Source of the DNA: Streptomyces sp. Je 1-332
GTDB lineage: Bacteria > Actinomycetota > Actinomycetes > Streptomycetales > Streptomycetaceae
Assembly: GCF_040730185.1 (NCBI RefSeq)
Contig: NZ_CP160402.1
Span: forward strand, 3,720,001-3,784,000
DNA length: 64,000 bases
Direction of reading: 5' to 3'
Every line of letters starts with the position of its first letter. Position 1 is the stretch's first letter. The notes beneath the pieces were generated by a model, which was given only the letters and a program-made list of their open reading frames with translations, searched no databases and was not told the origin of the DNA. This document shows, one piece after another, positions 43,553 to 52,908 of the stretch. The translations under genes and the position numbers were made by a program.

Positions 43553-45229
43553 CTACAGGTCCCGCTGGGCCTCGTACAGGTTCCGTGGGCGTACCGCGTT
43601 CGTCGTGCCGTAGAGCTCCAGGCGTGCGTGCAGGTCTCCGGAGAAGTCCGGTACGTCGATCTGGTCGAACTCGCGGACCTCGTTGATGCCCACCGTGGCG
43701 CTGTACGGGGCCAGGCCGTCGATCTTTACCAGGCCCGCCCGCTCGTTGGTGACGCGGATGTTCCAGTGGGTGAAGCGGGCTCCGAAGAGGGGGCCCGCGC
43801 TGGTGTCTCCTCCGTGGCGGCCGTTGTTCTCGACCGTGATGTCCGTGCGGACGTTCGCGAAGGGCATGCCCCTGTGGCTGTCGAACGTGCCCATCTCCAT
43901 CTCGCCCCGGGACCAGACGTTGTAGGAGGACAGGCCCTCTACGTTGATGCCGTGGAGCTGGGTGTCCGAGGGCGCCGGGGTCGTGCGCCGGTCTATGCGG
44001 AAGTCCTCCGTCAGGTTGTCGTGCGAACCCTCCCGGCAGAAGTACGGGTGGTGCGCACCCCGGCCGGTGACACGTGTGCGGCGCAGGGTGCAGGCCGATG
44101 CGCTGACCAGGCCGAAGCCGTTGTCCACGTGCCGGACCACGATGTCGTCCGCCCAGCAGTCGTACGCGCACTGGAACGTGACCCCGTTGTAGCCCTTGTC
44201 CAGGAGGTGCGGGGACTGGGGCTTCTCGACTGCTTCGAGGGTCAGTGCTTCGACTCCCGCGCCCGTGAGTGCCGTTACGTGCGTCGTCAGGCGCGGGCCC
44301 CACTCCTCGCGTACGTCCAACGGAAGCGGCCGCTCCAGGGTGACCGTGCTTTTGTTTACCGAAGTGATCCGCACCGGCCACTCATAGGGGACGTACGACG
44401 TGAGCTTCGTCTTGTCGTCCCAGGTGTACGCCTCCGGGCCATCGCCCCCGCCCGCCATGTGCTCCAGGAGCGTGTGGTCCGCGTCGTCCGCGAGGCGCAG
44501 CAGCACCAGGTCGCCCTTGTGGAGGCGGGAGGGGTCCGTGACCCTCAGGGCGCGGTCGCCCCGGCGCGCGGGGGCCGTGGTCGTGAGCGTCTGCCATGCG
44601 TCGCGTTTGTTGCCCGTCCAGCCCTCGAAAGGCCACTCCTTCGCCCTGATGGCCGTCGTCAGCGACTCCCAACGTGACTGCGGGCAGAGCCAGATGAGGC
44701 CGCCCGCCCAGGACCAGCTGGACTTGTCGCCGCCGTACCGGGAGCCGTACGGGCCGATCAGTTCCGTGAGGCTCTTCGTCGCGTGGAGGGTGGTGCGGGC
44801 ACTGCCCGCCCCGCGGAGCACCACGTTGTCGTGGGCGATGCGGATGATGTCGTCGATGCGGTAGTCGCCGGGCGGGATGACGACCGCGCCGCCGCCCCTC
44901 GCTCCCGCGTCCGCCAGGGCGCGGTTGATCGCCGGGGCCGCGTCCTGCGTGCCGTCCGGCCTCGCTCCGTAGTCCCTTACGTTCGCGACCACCTTGGGGC
45001 GAGGGAGGCGGCGGGTGCCGCAGTGGGCGCCTGCGCGGGCTACGTAGGGGACCTGGGGGTGCGTGTACGGGGTTGCCTTGAACTCCCCCCAGAGAAGGGG
45101 GGTTTCGCCTGCTCCCGCGTGTGCCTGTGTCGACCCACCGCTCGCGGTGACCACCGCCACGACCATCGCGCCGCCGAGTACGCCACGTCTGCTGGGGTGT
45201 TCCATGCCCATGCCCATGCCCCTGCCCAT
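43553..45229 (-). CDS. Tat-exported right-handed beta-helix (pectate-lyase-like) protein
   Basis: About 558 aa. N-terminus MGRGMGMGMEHPSRRGVLGGAMVVAVVTASG carries a twin-arginine signal (SRRGVLG plus hydrophobic stretch). The mature protein has a pectate-lyase-3-like start (VVANVRDYGARPDGTQDAAPAINRAL...GGAVVIPPGDYRIDDII) and parallel beta-helix repeats (DIVVRHVDNGFGLVSASACTLRRTRVTG). It probably binds or cleaves a polysaccharide outside the cell; the active site is not identifiable by eye. Several in-frame starts exist (45241 to 45205); ATG 45229 best suits the ggaagg upstream. The gene stands alone. Confidence 0.82.
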   Translation of the reverse strand: MGRGMGMGMEHPSRRGVLGGAMVVAVVTASGGSTQAHAGAGETPLLWGEFKATPYTHPQVPYVARAGAHCGTRRLPRPKVVANVRDYGARPDGTQDAAPAINRALADAGARGGGAVVIPPGDYRIDDIIRIAHDNVVLRGAGSARTTLHATKSLTELIGPYGSRYGGDKSSWSWAGGLIWLCPQSRWESLTTAIRAKEWPFEGWTGNKRDAWQTLTTTAPARRGDRALRVTDPSRLHKGDLVLLRLADDADHTLLEHMAGGGDGPEAYTWDDKTKLTSYVPYEWPVRITSVNKSTVTLERPLPLDVREEWGPRLTTHVTALTGAGVEALTLEAVEKPQSPHLLDKGYNGVTFQCAYDCWADDIVVRHVDNGFGLVSASACTLRRTRVTGRGAHHPYFCREGSHDNLTEDFRIDRRTTPAPSDTQLHGINVEGLSSYNVWSRGEMEMGTFDSHRGMPFANVRTDITVENNGRHGGDTSAGPLFGARFTHWNIRVTNERAGLVKIDGLAPYSATVGINEVREFDQIDVPDFSGDLHARLELYGTTNAVRPRNLYEAQRDL

Positions 45230-45374
45230 GCCCGCCGCCACCTTCCATGGATGTGAACGCCATTCACGTCTGCGATGGGCGCGAGCATGCCATGGGTGCC
45301 CCCTACGGGGAAGGAGTCGCGCTAAGCCTCTTGGCTCTCCGGTGCCAGCCCGCCTCAGCCCGCGTCAGCCCGTG

Positions 45375-45884
45375 TCAGCCCGCGTCAGTCCTGCGCGGCT
45401 GGGTCAGGTGAGTGAACGCGTCCAGGTTGCGCGTGGACTCGCCCCGCGACACCCGCCACGCGTACTCCTTGCGGATCGCCGACGCGAATCCCAGCTCCAG
45501 GAGCGTGTTGAAGGAGCCGTCCGCGTTCTCCAGGACCGAGCCGAGCAGACGGTCGAGCTCGTCCGGGGTGACCGCCGAGAGCGGGAGCTTTCCGGTGAGG
45601 TAGATGTCGCCGAGGGAGTCGATCGCGTAACTCACGCCGTACAGGCGGAGGTTGCGCTCGAGGAGCCAGCGGTGCACCGCGTCGTGGTTCTCCTCGGGGT
45701 GCCTGATCACGAACGCCGTCAGCGACAGCGCGTGCTTGCCGAGCTTCACGGAGAGGGTCGTCGACAGTTTGCGCGTGCCGGGGAGCGTCACCACGTACGA
45801 GCCCGGCTCCGGGCTCTCCCACTCCAGGTCCGCCTCCGTCAGCGTCCCCTCGATGATCTCCGCCGCGCCCGCCTCATCAGCCAT
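45375..45884 (-). CDS. YbjN-domain (type III secretion chaperone-like) protein
   Basis: 169 aa with the YbjN fold: [96 protein letters not shown]. Such proteins resemble tetratricopeptide-type secretion chaperones but have unproven roles in actinobacteria. It overlaps the end of mshA by 8 bp, an arrangement conserved across actinobacteria, so a link to mycothiol or redox metabolism is possible but only inferred. No signal peptide. Confidence 0.85.
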   Translation of the reverse strand: MADEAGAAEIIEGTLTEADLEWESPEPGSYVVTLPGTRKLSTTLSVKLGKHALSLTAFVIRHPEENHDAVHRWLLERNLRLYGVSYAIDSLGDIYLTGKLPLSAVTPDELDRLLGSVLENADGSFNTLLELGFASAIRKEYAWRVSRGESTRNLDAFTHLTQPRRTDAG

Positions 45885-47223
45885 GATGCGAGCGTACGCG
45901 ACGCCTGTGCTCGTGCACGGCCGCCGTGTACACGTCCGCCGTGGCCGAAGCGGCCGTGTCCCAGCCGAAGGACTCCGCGTGCAGCGCGGCGGCCTCACCC
46001 ATCCGGTCCGCGAGGTGCGGGGTCTCGGCGAAGTCGCGCAGCACGCGCGCGTAGTGGGCCGGTTCGTGGCCGTCCATCAGGAAGCCCGTGACCCCGTCGC
46101 GTACGGCGACCGGCAGACCGCCCACCGACGCCGCGAGGACCGGAGTGCCCGCCGCCTGGGCCTCGATGGCCACGAGCCCGAACGACTCGCTGTACGACGG
46201 CATCACCAGGACCGAGGCCGCCCTGAACCAGTCCGCGAGCTGCTCCTGGCCCACCGGCGGCTGGAAACGGACGACGTCCGCGATGCCGAGGCGCGCGGCC
46301 AGCTTCTGCAGCCCCTCCGGCTTCGCGAGACCGCTGCCGCTCGGGCCGCCCACCACGGGGACGACGATGTTCGAACGGAGCTCGGGGCGCTGGTCGAGGA
46401 GGACGGCCACCGCGCGGAGCAGGACGTCCGGCGCCTTCAGGGGCTGGATGCGGCCCGCGAAGAGCGGGACGAGCGCGTCCTGCGGAAGGCCGAGGCGGTG
46501 GCGGGCCGCCGCGCGGCCGTCGGCGGGCCGGAAGCGGTCGAGGTTCACGCCGGGGTGGACGACGGCGACCTTGCCGGCCTCGGCCTCGTAGTGCCGTACG
46601 AGCTCGTCGGCCTCTTCGGAGGTGTTGGCGATCAGCCGGTCGGCCGCCCGCACGATCTGCGTCTCGCCGATCACGCGCGCCGCCGGCTCGGGGGTGTCGC
46701 CCGCCGCGAGCGCCGCGTTCTTGACCTTGGCCATCGTGTGCATGGCGTGCACCAGCGGCACGCCCCAGCGTTCGGCGGCGAGCCAGCCGACATGGCCGCT
46801 GAGCCAGTAGTGGGAGTGGACCAGGTCGTAGTGGCCCGGACGGTGGCCCGCCCACGCCTGCATCACACCGTGCGTGAAGGCACAGAGCTGGGCGGGCAGC
46901 TCCTCCTTCGCCAGGCCTTCGTACGGACCCGCGTCGACGTGGCGCACGAGGACGCCGGGGGCCAGTTCGACGGAGGGCGGCAGCGCGCCCGTCGTCGAGC
47001 GCGTGAAGATCTCGACCTCGATGTTGATGGCGGCCAGGCGCTTGGCCAGCTCCACGATGTAGACGTTCATGCCGCCCGCGTCGCCCGTGCCCGGCTGGTG
47101 CAGCGGGGAGGTGTGCACGCTGAGCATGGCCACCCGGCGGGGGCGCCGGTGGGTGCCGGGGATCCGCAGCCTGCTGGGCGCTGCCGGCGAGCGACGGCCG
47201 AGCCTGGTCACGTACTGGCTCAC
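45877..47223 (-). CDS. mshA: D-inositol-3-phosphate glycosyltransferase MshA
   Basis: 448 aa, GT-B fold (GT4). First committed step of mycothiol synthesis: UDP-GlcNAc plus inositol-3-phosphate. Recognisable are the donor/acceptor segments [58 protein letters not shown] and the catalytic [17 protein letters not shown] near the C-terminus. GTG 47223 has an excellent aaggagg. A SigR-type promoter lies 60-95 bp upstream, fitting thiol-stress control of mycothiol genes in Streptomyces. Overlaps the YbjN gene downstream. Confidence 0.95.
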   Translation of the reverse strand: MSQYVTRLGRRSPAAPSRLRIPGTHRRPRRVAMLSVHTSPLHQPGTGDAGGMNVYIVELAKRLAAINIEVEIFTRSTTGALPPSVELAPGVLVRHVDAGPYEGLAKEELPAQLCAFTHGVMQAWAGHRPGHYDLVHSHYWLSGHVGWLAAERWGVPLVHAMHTMAKVKNAALAAGDTPEPAARVIGETQIVRAADRLIANTSEEADELVRHYEAEAGKVAVVHPGVNLDRFRPADGRAAARHRLGLPQDALVPLFAGRIQPLKAPDVLLRAVAVLLDQRPELRSNIVVPVVGGPSGSGLAKPEGLQKLAARLGIADVVRFQPPVGQEQLADWFRAASVLVMPSYSESFGLVAIEAQAAGTPVLAASVGGLPVAVRDGVTGFLMDGHEPAHYARVLRDFAETPHLADRMGEAAALHAESFGWDTAASATADVYTAAVHEHRRRVRSHHG

Positions 47224-47291
47224 GTGGCGGTCCTCCTTGTGCGCGCGCGGGCATGGCTTGCGGGAGGGCGTGCACGGTCCTCCAGTGGGAG

Positions 47292-47318
47292 AACATCGGA
47301 AGGAGCCGCTCCATTTCC
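47292..47318 (-). promoter_or_regulatory. SigR-type promoter of mshA
   Basis: On the minus strand: GGAAAT (47318-47313), 18-bp spacer, GTT (47294-47292). This fits the disulfide-stress sigma factor SigR pattern GGAAT-N18-GTT. It gives a start of transcription near 47284 and a 60-nt leader to the mshA GTG. Confidence 0.6.
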
Positions 47319-47443
47319 TGTTTGCCAAATCATTACCGGCCAAGGCTCAACCGGTGAGCGCACGGCCAGCGCACGGCCAGCGCACGGCGAGCGCACCCGG
47401 CTCGGTCGCGTACCCCGCCACCAGGGCGCATACCCTTTCCCCC

Positions 47444-48241
47444 ATGGCCTCCCGCACCCCTTCCCGCCCCGTGGGAACGGTGACGCGCGGGACCACCAAC
47501 CCCAACCGCCTGCGTCGCATGGACCGCTGGATCGCCGCCACGCACGGCGCCGAGCTGCGCCGCTCCACCGATCCCCTCGCCGTCGACCTCGGCTACGGGG
47601 CCGCGCCCTGGACCGCCGTCGAGCTGCTCCTGCGGCTGAGAACCGCCGCCCCGCACGCGCGCGTGGTCGGCGTCGAGATCGATCCGGCGCGGGTCGCGGC
47701 CGCGAAGCCGTACGAGAGGGAAGGGCTGTCCTTCCGGCACGGCGGCTTCGAGATCCCGCTGCCGGGGAGACCCACGCTGATCCGGGCCGCGAACGTGCTC
47801 CGGCAGTACGACGAGGAACAGGTCGCCGCCGTGTGGGAACGCCTGTGCGGGCGGCTCGCGCCCGGTGGGCTGCTCGTGGAGGGGACGTGCGACGAGATCG
47901 GGCGGCGGCACGTCTGGGTCGCGCTCGGGCCCGAAGGACCGCGCACGGTGACCTTCGCGACCCGCCTCGGTTCGCTGGACCGGCCGTCCGACCTCGCCGA
48001 GCGCCTGCCCAAGGCGCTGATCCACCGGAACGTGCCGGGCGAGCCGGTGCACGCGTTCCTGCGCGACTTCGACCGCGCCTGGGCCGCCGCAGCCCCCTAC
48101 GCCTCTTACGGCGCGCGGCAGCGGTGGATGCGGGCGGTGCGGGACCTGGCGGCGGACTGGCCGGTTGCGGACCGCGCCGCGCGCTGGCGGCAGGGTGAAG
48201 TGACGGTTCCGTGGGGAGCGTTGGCGCCGCGTCAGGGGTGA
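47444..48241 (+). CDS. class I SAM-dependent methyltransferase
   Basis: 265 aa. The SAM-binding loop is LAVDLGYGAAPWTAVELLLRL (D-x-G-x-G-x type) with the acidic ribose-binding residue in VVGVEIDPARV, then PTLIRAANVLRQYDEEQVAAVWERLCGRLAPGGLLVEGTCDE. The substrate is unknown. It is divergent from mshA with its start 220 bp away. The 47224-47443 region carries the mshA promoter; a promoter for this gene was not identified. Confidence 0.85.
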   Translation: MASRTPSRPVGTVTRGTTNPNRLRRMDRWIAATHGAELRRSTDPLAVDLGYGAAPWTAVELLLRLRTAAPHARVVGVEIDPARVAAAKPYEREGLSFRHGGFEIPLPGRPTLIRAANVLRQYDEEQVAAVWERLCGRLAPGGLLVEGTCDEIGRRHVWVALGPEGPRTVTFATRLGSLDRPSDLAERLPKALIHRNVPGEPVHAFLRDFDRAWAAAAPYASYGARQRWMRAVRDLAADWPVADRAARWRQGEVTVPWGALAPRQG

Positions 48242-48457
48242 ACGCGCGGGGTGCCTACGGGTGAATTCGCGAGGCGGCGCCGGGTGAACTCCGCGTGCGG
48301 CGCGCCGCGAAGGGAACGATCTACGCGTGCCGTTCGTCACATGGGGCGGGTGGGGATCGGAGTTGTTGCTGTGCCCTGTCGCATTGCGCGTCGGCGTGGC
48401 ACCATCCCCGGGGCACCCGTAAGTTACTGACGGTAAATCAGCTCTGGGGAGGCGGAC

Positions 48458-49507
48458 GTGACCGGCAAGCGGAGTTCGACTGTGGCCGGCCTGGCGCTGA
48501 TCTGCGCGGCAGCGGTGCTCGGCGCACCGGGCACGGCCCACGCGAGTCCGGCGAAGCCAACGCCCGGCAAGGCCAAGTCCCTTGAGGACCTGCGCAAGGA
48601 GATCGAGAAGCTCTACCACGACGCGGGCGTCGCCACGGACGCGTACAACGCGGCGGAGGAGAAGAGCGAGAAGCAGTCCAAGCAGATCGTGAAGCTCGCC
48701 CGGTCCATCACCGAGGGCCAGCAGAAGCTGGACAAGCTCAAGTCCCGCGCGGGCGCCGCCGCCCGCGCCCAGTACCGCAGCGGCGGGATGTCCTCCGAGG
48801 CCCGGCTGATGCTGAGCGACGACCCCCAGGAGTTCCTCGACGGAGCCGGGCGGATGCGGCAGGGCCACAAGGCCACCAAGGGCATGATGACGGAGATGGA
48901 GCGGACGCAGGAAGACCTGCGGATCTACGCCAAGGACGCCACCGCCCAGTGGAAGAAGCTGGAAGCCAACCGCAAGGCGAAGGCCGAGTCGAAGAAGAAG
49001 ATCAAGAAGAAGATCGAGGCCGCCGAGGAGATGGAGTCCAAGCTCGAGAAGAAGGAGCTCGAACGGCTCCGGAAGCTCGAGGAGGAGGCCCAGCTCAAGA
49101 AGCAGTCGGCGTGGGTGAGTTCAGGTGTCCTGAAGGACATCAAGGGCAAGGCGAGCGGCCCCGGCAAGAAGGCCATCGAGTTCGCCACCGCGCAGATCGG
49201 CAAGCCGTACGTCTGGGGCGCCGAGGGCCCGTCCTCGTACGACTGCTCCGGACTCACGTCCAAGGCATGGGCCGCCGCGGGCAAGGGCATCCCGCGCACG
49301 TCACAGGAGCAGTGGAAGCAACTGCCGCGCATCGACATCAAGAACATGCGCCCCGGCGACCTGATCATCTACCACGCGGACGCCAGCCACGTCGGGATGT
49401 ACGTGGGTGACGGAGCGATCGTGCACGCGCCGCGGCCGGGGCGCGATGTCACCGTCGCGGGCGCGGGCTCGATGAAGATCCTCGGGGTCGTGCGGCCCGA
49501 CAAGTAG
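48458..49507 (+). CDS. NlpC/P60-family secreted peptidoglycan hydrolase
   Basis: 349 aa. Signal peptide (AGLALICAAAVLGAPGTAHAS), a long Lys/Glu-rich coiled coil (about 40-225) resembling mycobacterial RipA and streptomycete Rpf/NlpC hydrolases, and a C-terminal NlpC/P60 domain. The catalytic Cys is in SSYDCSGLTSKAW and the His in DASHVGMYVGDGAIVHA. It cleaves peptide bonds of the wall stem peptide during growth or division. GTG 48458 follows gggaggcgg. A TTAC-N5-GTAA motif lies 25 bp upstream. The last codons (RPDK and stop) are echoed in imperfect repeats downstream. Confidence 0.9.
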   Translation: MTGKRSSTVAGLALICAAAVLGAPGTAHASPAKPTPGKAKSLEDLRKEIEKLYHDAGVATDAYNAAEEKSEKQSKQIVKLARSITEGQQKLDKLKSRAGAAARAQYRSGGMSSEARLMLSDDPQEFLDGAGRMRQGHKATKGMMTEMERTQEDLRIYAKDATAQWKKLEANRKAKAESKKKIKKKIEAAEEMESKLEKKELERLRKLEEEAQLKKQSAWVSSGVLKDIKGKASGPGKKAIEFATAQIGKPYVWGAEGPSSYDCSGLTSKAWAAAGKGIPRTSQEQWKQLPRIDIKNMRPGDLIIYHADASHVGMYVGDGAIVHAPRPGRDVTVAGAGSMKILGVVRPDK

Positions 49508-49575
49508 GGGTTCAGGGCCCGACAAGTAGCAGGTGCGGGACCCGGCAAGTAGAAGGTTCGGGGCCCGACAAGTAG
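49496..49575. repeat. 22-23-bp imperfect tandem repeats over the stop codon
   Basis: The dodecamer cc(c)gacaagtag occurs at 49496, 49518, 49541 (cccggcaagtag) and 49564, spaced 22-23 bp. The first is the 3' end of the NlpC gene including its TAG stop, so the repeats look like serial duplications of the gene end. Confidence 0.8.
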
Positions 49576-49863
49576 GGGTTTCAGCCTCCCGAAGCAGCCC
49601 TTTGGGGCCCGGCGCCCGCTCTGTGCCGTACGTCATGTGACCCACCGCACCCTCGGCCCGCCTCTCAACCCTCCGGGCGTGATGTTCGTCATCCCTGCCG
49701 GAGGCCGTAGTGCCCAATTGCGGTCCTTGTTGCGGCATATGACGGTGGCTGTTTTTCGCGCGCCATTCCAATCGGGCCTCGGCTAACGCTATGGTCCCCT
49801 GTCGGTGGAGCGTTCGACCGTCGATCCACCATGCCCTCGGGGGGAGGGAAGGAAACCGAAGCC

Positions 49864-51213
49864 ATGCCCGTACCCATACCGCGGCAGAGGGCGATCCCGG
49901 CCGCGGAAGGCGGTCAGGCTCACGCTCTGCCGACGCCGACGCCCGCTCCCGTGCGGGCGCCCGAACCCATACCCGCACCCCTGGAAGCCCTGGACCCCGT
50001 GCCGGCGCCCAGGGACACCGACCAGCAGGCGAGCGGCCCCGGCCTCAGCCTCCTGGTGATCGAGGACGACCCGGTGGGCTCCCTGAGCGTCCCCCAGATG
50101 CTCGACTCCGCCGGCAAGCCCATCAGGGTCCGCACCGCCCGCAACCTCACCGAGGCCGAGCGGCTGCTCACCGACGACGTGCACTGCATCCTGCTCGACC
50201 TGGCCCTCGCCGTCCCGGCCGCCACCCCCGAAGAGGAGGCGGACGAGCTCGCCACGCTCAAGCACGTCCTGCGCCTCGCGCCCCGGCACGCCGTCCTCGC
50301 GCTCACCGCGAGCGGCGACACCGAGGGCGGCGCGGAGGCCGTGCGGGTCGGCGCCCAGGACTATCTCTTCCGTGACGAGCTGGACGGGCGGCTCCTGAGC
50401 CGCGCCATCCGGTACGCCGTGGAGCGCAAGCGCGCGGACGCCGCCCAGCGCCAGCTGACGGAGTCGCGTCTGCGGGCCCAGGAGAACGCCCGTCTGGAGC
50501 GCGGTCTGCTGCCGACGCCGCTCCTGGACGGCTCACCGCTGCGGTTCGCCGCGCGCTACCGCCCGGGGCGCTCACGGGCGCTGCTCGGCGGCGACTTCTA
50601 CGACACGGTGCGCACCCCCGACGGCTCCGTGCACGTCATGATCGGCGACGTCTGCGGCCACGGCCCCGACGAGGCGGCGCTCGGCGTCGAGCTGCGCATC
50701 GCCTGGCGGACGCTGACCTTCGCGGGCCTGTGCGGCGACGAGCTGCTCAGCACGCTGCAGAAGGTCTTGGAGCACGAGCGCGCCGACGACGAGATCTTCG
50801 CGACGCTCTGCACGGTCGACATCGCCCCCGACGGCCGCCGCGCCGGGCTCTGCCTCGCGGGCCACCCGTCACCGCTGATCGCGCGCGACGGCCACCTCGC
50901 CGAGCTCCTGCCGTACGAGAACAACGGCCCCGCGCTCGGACTCCTGCCGAACGCCCGCTGGCCGCGCCGCCAGGTGGAGCTCGGCGGCAAGTGGAGCCTG
51001 ATGCTCTACACGGACGGCCTGATCGAGGGGCGCATCGGCCAGGGCAACCAGCGCCTCGGCCAGGACGGCATGGTGGAGATGCTGCGCCGCCAGATCGCCG
51101 CGGGCCTGCGGGGCGACGAGCTCCTGGAGGCCGCGGTGAACGAGGTGCGCGAGCTGAACGGCGGGGATCTGACCGACGACGTGGCCGTGCTGCTGCTCGA
51201 CCGGGACCGCTGA
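49864..51213 (+). CDS. response regulator with C-terminal PP2C (SpoIIE/RsbU) phosphatase
   Basis: 449 aa. A Pro-rich lead of 60 aa is followed by a receiver domain (SLLVIEDDPVGSL...CILLDLALAVPA, about 62-190) and a PP2C/SpoIIE phosphatase domain (LLGGDFYDTV, IGDVCGHGPDEAALGV, AGHPSPLI, LYTDGLIEGR, DDVAVLLLDRD). Such proteins dephosphorylate anti-anti-sigma factors and control sigma-B-type stress responses. In the receiver, the Lys normally at the end of beta-5 is replaced by Arg (QDYLFRDEL), suggesting altered phosphorylation signalling. ATG 49864 follows ggaaggaa; ATG 49831 is a weaker option. Confidence 0.86.
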   Translation: MPVPIPRQRAIPAAEGGQAHALPTPTPAPVRAPEPIPAPLEALDPVPAPRDTDQQASGPGLSLLVIEDDPVGSLSVPQMLDSAGKPIRVRTARNLTEAERLLTDDVHCILLDLALAVPAATPEEEADELATLKHVLRLAPRHAVLALTASGDTEGGAEAVRVGAQDYLFRDELDGRLLSRAIRYAVERKRADAAQRQLTESRLRAQENARLERGLLPTPLLDGSPLRFAARYRPGRSRALLGGDFYDTVRTPDGSVHVMIGDVCGHGPDEAALGVELRIAWRTLTFAGLCGDELLSTLQKVLEHERADDEIFATLCTVDIAPDGRRAGLCLAGHPSPLIARDGHLAELLPYENNGPALGLLPNARWPRRQVELGGKWSLMLYTDGLIEGRIGQGNQRLGQDGMVEMLRRQIAAGLRGDELLEAAVNEVRELNGGDLTDDVAVLLLDRDR

Positions 51214-51242
51214 CGGCCCCTGCCGCACGGCCGGCGAGAGCC

Positions 51243-51596
51243 TCAGCGGCCGCCGTTGTACGGCCCGTACGGACCGTCGCTGCTGGAGCCGCGGCGTCCG
51301 CCGCCTCCGCCGCCGGTGATCTGCCGCACCGCGGGCCGCACGTCGACCATGTAGACGATGGTCGCGATGAGGCCGATGATCGGCAGGAACGACAGGATGT
51401 TGAAGATCAGGTTCACGATGAAGGCGAGCCCGAGGATGATCAGCCAGAACGGCTTGGTCTTCTTGTCCGCCGCGCGATAGGCGTCCTCACGCCGGATGGC
51501 CGCGTCGACGAGCGCGAAGCCGCTGAAGACGATCAGCGCCAACGACAGCAGCCACATGAAGTTCGCGAACCCCTGCATCAGCACTACGTCCACCAC
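51243..51596 (-). CDS. DUF2516-family membrane protein
   Basis: 117 aa with three predicted helices: FMWLLSLALIVFSGFALVDAAI, FWLIILGLAFIVNLIFNI and LPIIGLIATIVYMVDV, a Lys/Asp-rich loop and a Gly/Arg/Ser/Tyr-rich tail. It matches the DUF2516 pattern common in actinobacteria. GTG 51596 or ATG 51578 (MQGFANFMW) is the start. Function unknown. Convergent with the PP2C gene with a 29-bp gap; the intergenic DNA upstream contains a 17-18-bp direct repeat (acaagccccgcaaggc x2). Confidence 0.75.
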   Translation of the reverse strand: MVDVVLMQGFANFMWLLSLALIVFSGFALVDAAIRREDAYRAADKKTKPFWLIILGLAFIVNLIFNILSFLPIIGLIATIVYMVDVRPAVRQITGGGGGGRRGSSSDGPYGPYNGGR

Positions 51597-51700
51597 CAGT
51601 CTCGGCTCTTGAAGCCATACAAGCCCCGCAAGGCGTACAAGCCCCGCAAGGCATCGAAGCTCTTGAGTACGCGGACACCGTACCCGCTACCCGATGAACG

Positions 51701-51729
51701 GGCCGGGCACTTCGAGAGTGCCCGGCCCT
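51701..51729. terminator. hairpin between the HBHA-like gene and DUF2516
   Basis: GGGCCGGGCACT, a 5-nt loop (tcgag), and AGTGCCCGGCCC: a perfect 12-bp stem downstream of the HBHA-like gene. Confidence 0.8.
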
Positions 51730-51756
51730 ACACATGACAACCGATCCGCCGCGCGC

Positions 51757-52374
51757 CTACTTGGCGGGCGGCGTGGTCTTCTTCGCCACCGGCTTACGGG
51801 GGGCCGGGGCCTTCTTGGCGGCCGGCTTCTTCGCCGGGGCGGCGGCGGCCTTCGGCTCGGTGGAGGCCGGCCCGGTGGAGGCCGAGGTGCCCGACTCGGC
51901 GGAGGCCGGCTTCTCGGGGGCGTCCGGCTCGACGGCCACGGCCAGCTCGGTGATCTCGTCGGCGGCCTCGCCGCGCCAGGTGCGCACGGCCTGCTCGCCG
52001 TGCTCGGCGACCTCTTCGTACTTCTCGCGCGCCTTCACGGCGTACTCGGCGGCCACGCCGACCGAGCTGAGGGCGAAGCCCTGCGCGCTCTCGCCCAGCT
52101 TCTTCAGGTCGGTGTCGAACGAGCCGAGCAGCTCGGTGACCCTGGCCTGAAGGGTCTCCTGCGCCTCCTTGGCGCGGGCGACAGCCTTGTCCTGGACGGC
52201 CTTGGTGTCGGTGTTGCGCACGGCGTCGATACGGGTCGGCGCCTCGGCGAGCAGCTGCTCGATGGCGCCCGGCACCTTCTTCGCCTGCTGGAACGCGAGG
52301 TCGGCGGTGCCGACGACGAAGTAGGCGGGGGTGGTGTCGGTGAGGGTGTTGCGCAGGTCGTCCTTGATGGCCAT
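51757..52374 (-). CDS. HBHA-like helical protein
   Basis: 205 aa. N-terminal helical region (MAIKDDLRNTLTDTTPAYFVVGTADLAFQQAKKVPGAIEQLLAEAP) and long coiled coil to about 130, then an Ala/Pro/Lys-rich C-terminus (PAKKPAAKKAPAPRKPVAKKTTPPAK). This matches mycobacterial heparin-binding hemagglutinin in architecture. No signal peptide is present, as in HBHA. In Streptomyces it is probably an internal or surface scaffold; adhesion to host heparin is not implied. It follows the XRE regulator gene on the same strand, 64 bp apart, probably one transcript. Confidence 0.83.
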   Translation of the reverse strand: MAIKDDLRNTLTDTTPAYFVVGTADLAFQQAKKVPGAIEQLLAEAPTRIDAVRNTDTKAVQDKAVARAKEAQETLQARVTELLGSFDTDLKKLGESAQGFALSSVGVAAEYAVKAREKYEEVAEHGEQAVRTWRGEAADEITELAVAVEPDAPEKPASAESGTSASTGPASTEPKAAAAPAKKPAAKKAPAPRKPVAKKTTPPAK

Positions 52375-52437
52375 GGCGATGGTCCTCCCGGGTTCGCGTC
52401 AGCTCGTACAGCTCGGTGGTCGGCTCGTACAGGTCGG

Positions 52438-52878
52438 TCAGCTTGAGGGGTCGTCCTTGGGGGCGGCATCCGCGTCATCCGCGATGTCCAGGGCATCCGC
52501 GACGTCCACGTCGTCCGCGTACTCCGAGACCTCGAAGCCGTTCTCTTTTCTGAACGACTCGTAGATCTGCAACAGGACCTGCTTCTGCCGCTCGTTGATG
52601 GAGGGGTCGGCGAGGATGACGGCGCGCGTCTCCAGCTCGTCCCGCTCCTTCTCGTCGAGGATCCCGGCCCGGACATAGAGCGTCTCGGCGGAGATCCGCA
52701 GCGCTTTGGCCACCTGTTGCAGCACGTCGGCGCTCGGCTTGCGCAGGCCGCGCTCGATCTGGCTCAGATACGGATTGGACACTCCGGCGGCGTCGGCGAG
52801 CTGCCTGAGCGAGAGCTGCGCGTTGCGCCGCTGCTCACGCAGGTACTCACCGAGATTGCCGACGTTGAGTGATGCCAT
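52438..52878 (-). CDS. XRE-family transcriptional regulator
   Basis: 146 aa. N-terminal helix-turn-helix (LGEYLREQRRNAQLSLRQLADAAGVSNPYLSQIERGLRKPSADVLQQVAKAL), then a helical region and an Asp/Ala-rich acidic tail. No ligand domain is recognised. ATG 52878 lacks a clear ribosome-binding site. Its upstream region carries a perfect TTGCAAGC/GCTTGCAA inverted repeat and, 88 bp away, the end of an inserted Tn7-like transposon. It precedes the HBHA-like gene. The regulator pair is typical of this streptomycete locus. Confidence 0.87.
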   Translation of the reverse strand: MASLNVGNLGEYLREQRRNAQLSLRQLADAAGVSNPYLSQIERGLRKPSADVLQQVAKALRISAETLYVRAGILDEKERDELETRAVILADPSINERQKQVLLQIYESFRKENGFEVSEYADDVDVADALDIADDADAAPKDDPSS

Positions 52879-52908
52879 GCGTCGATACTGCACACCCCTT
52901 GCTAACTA

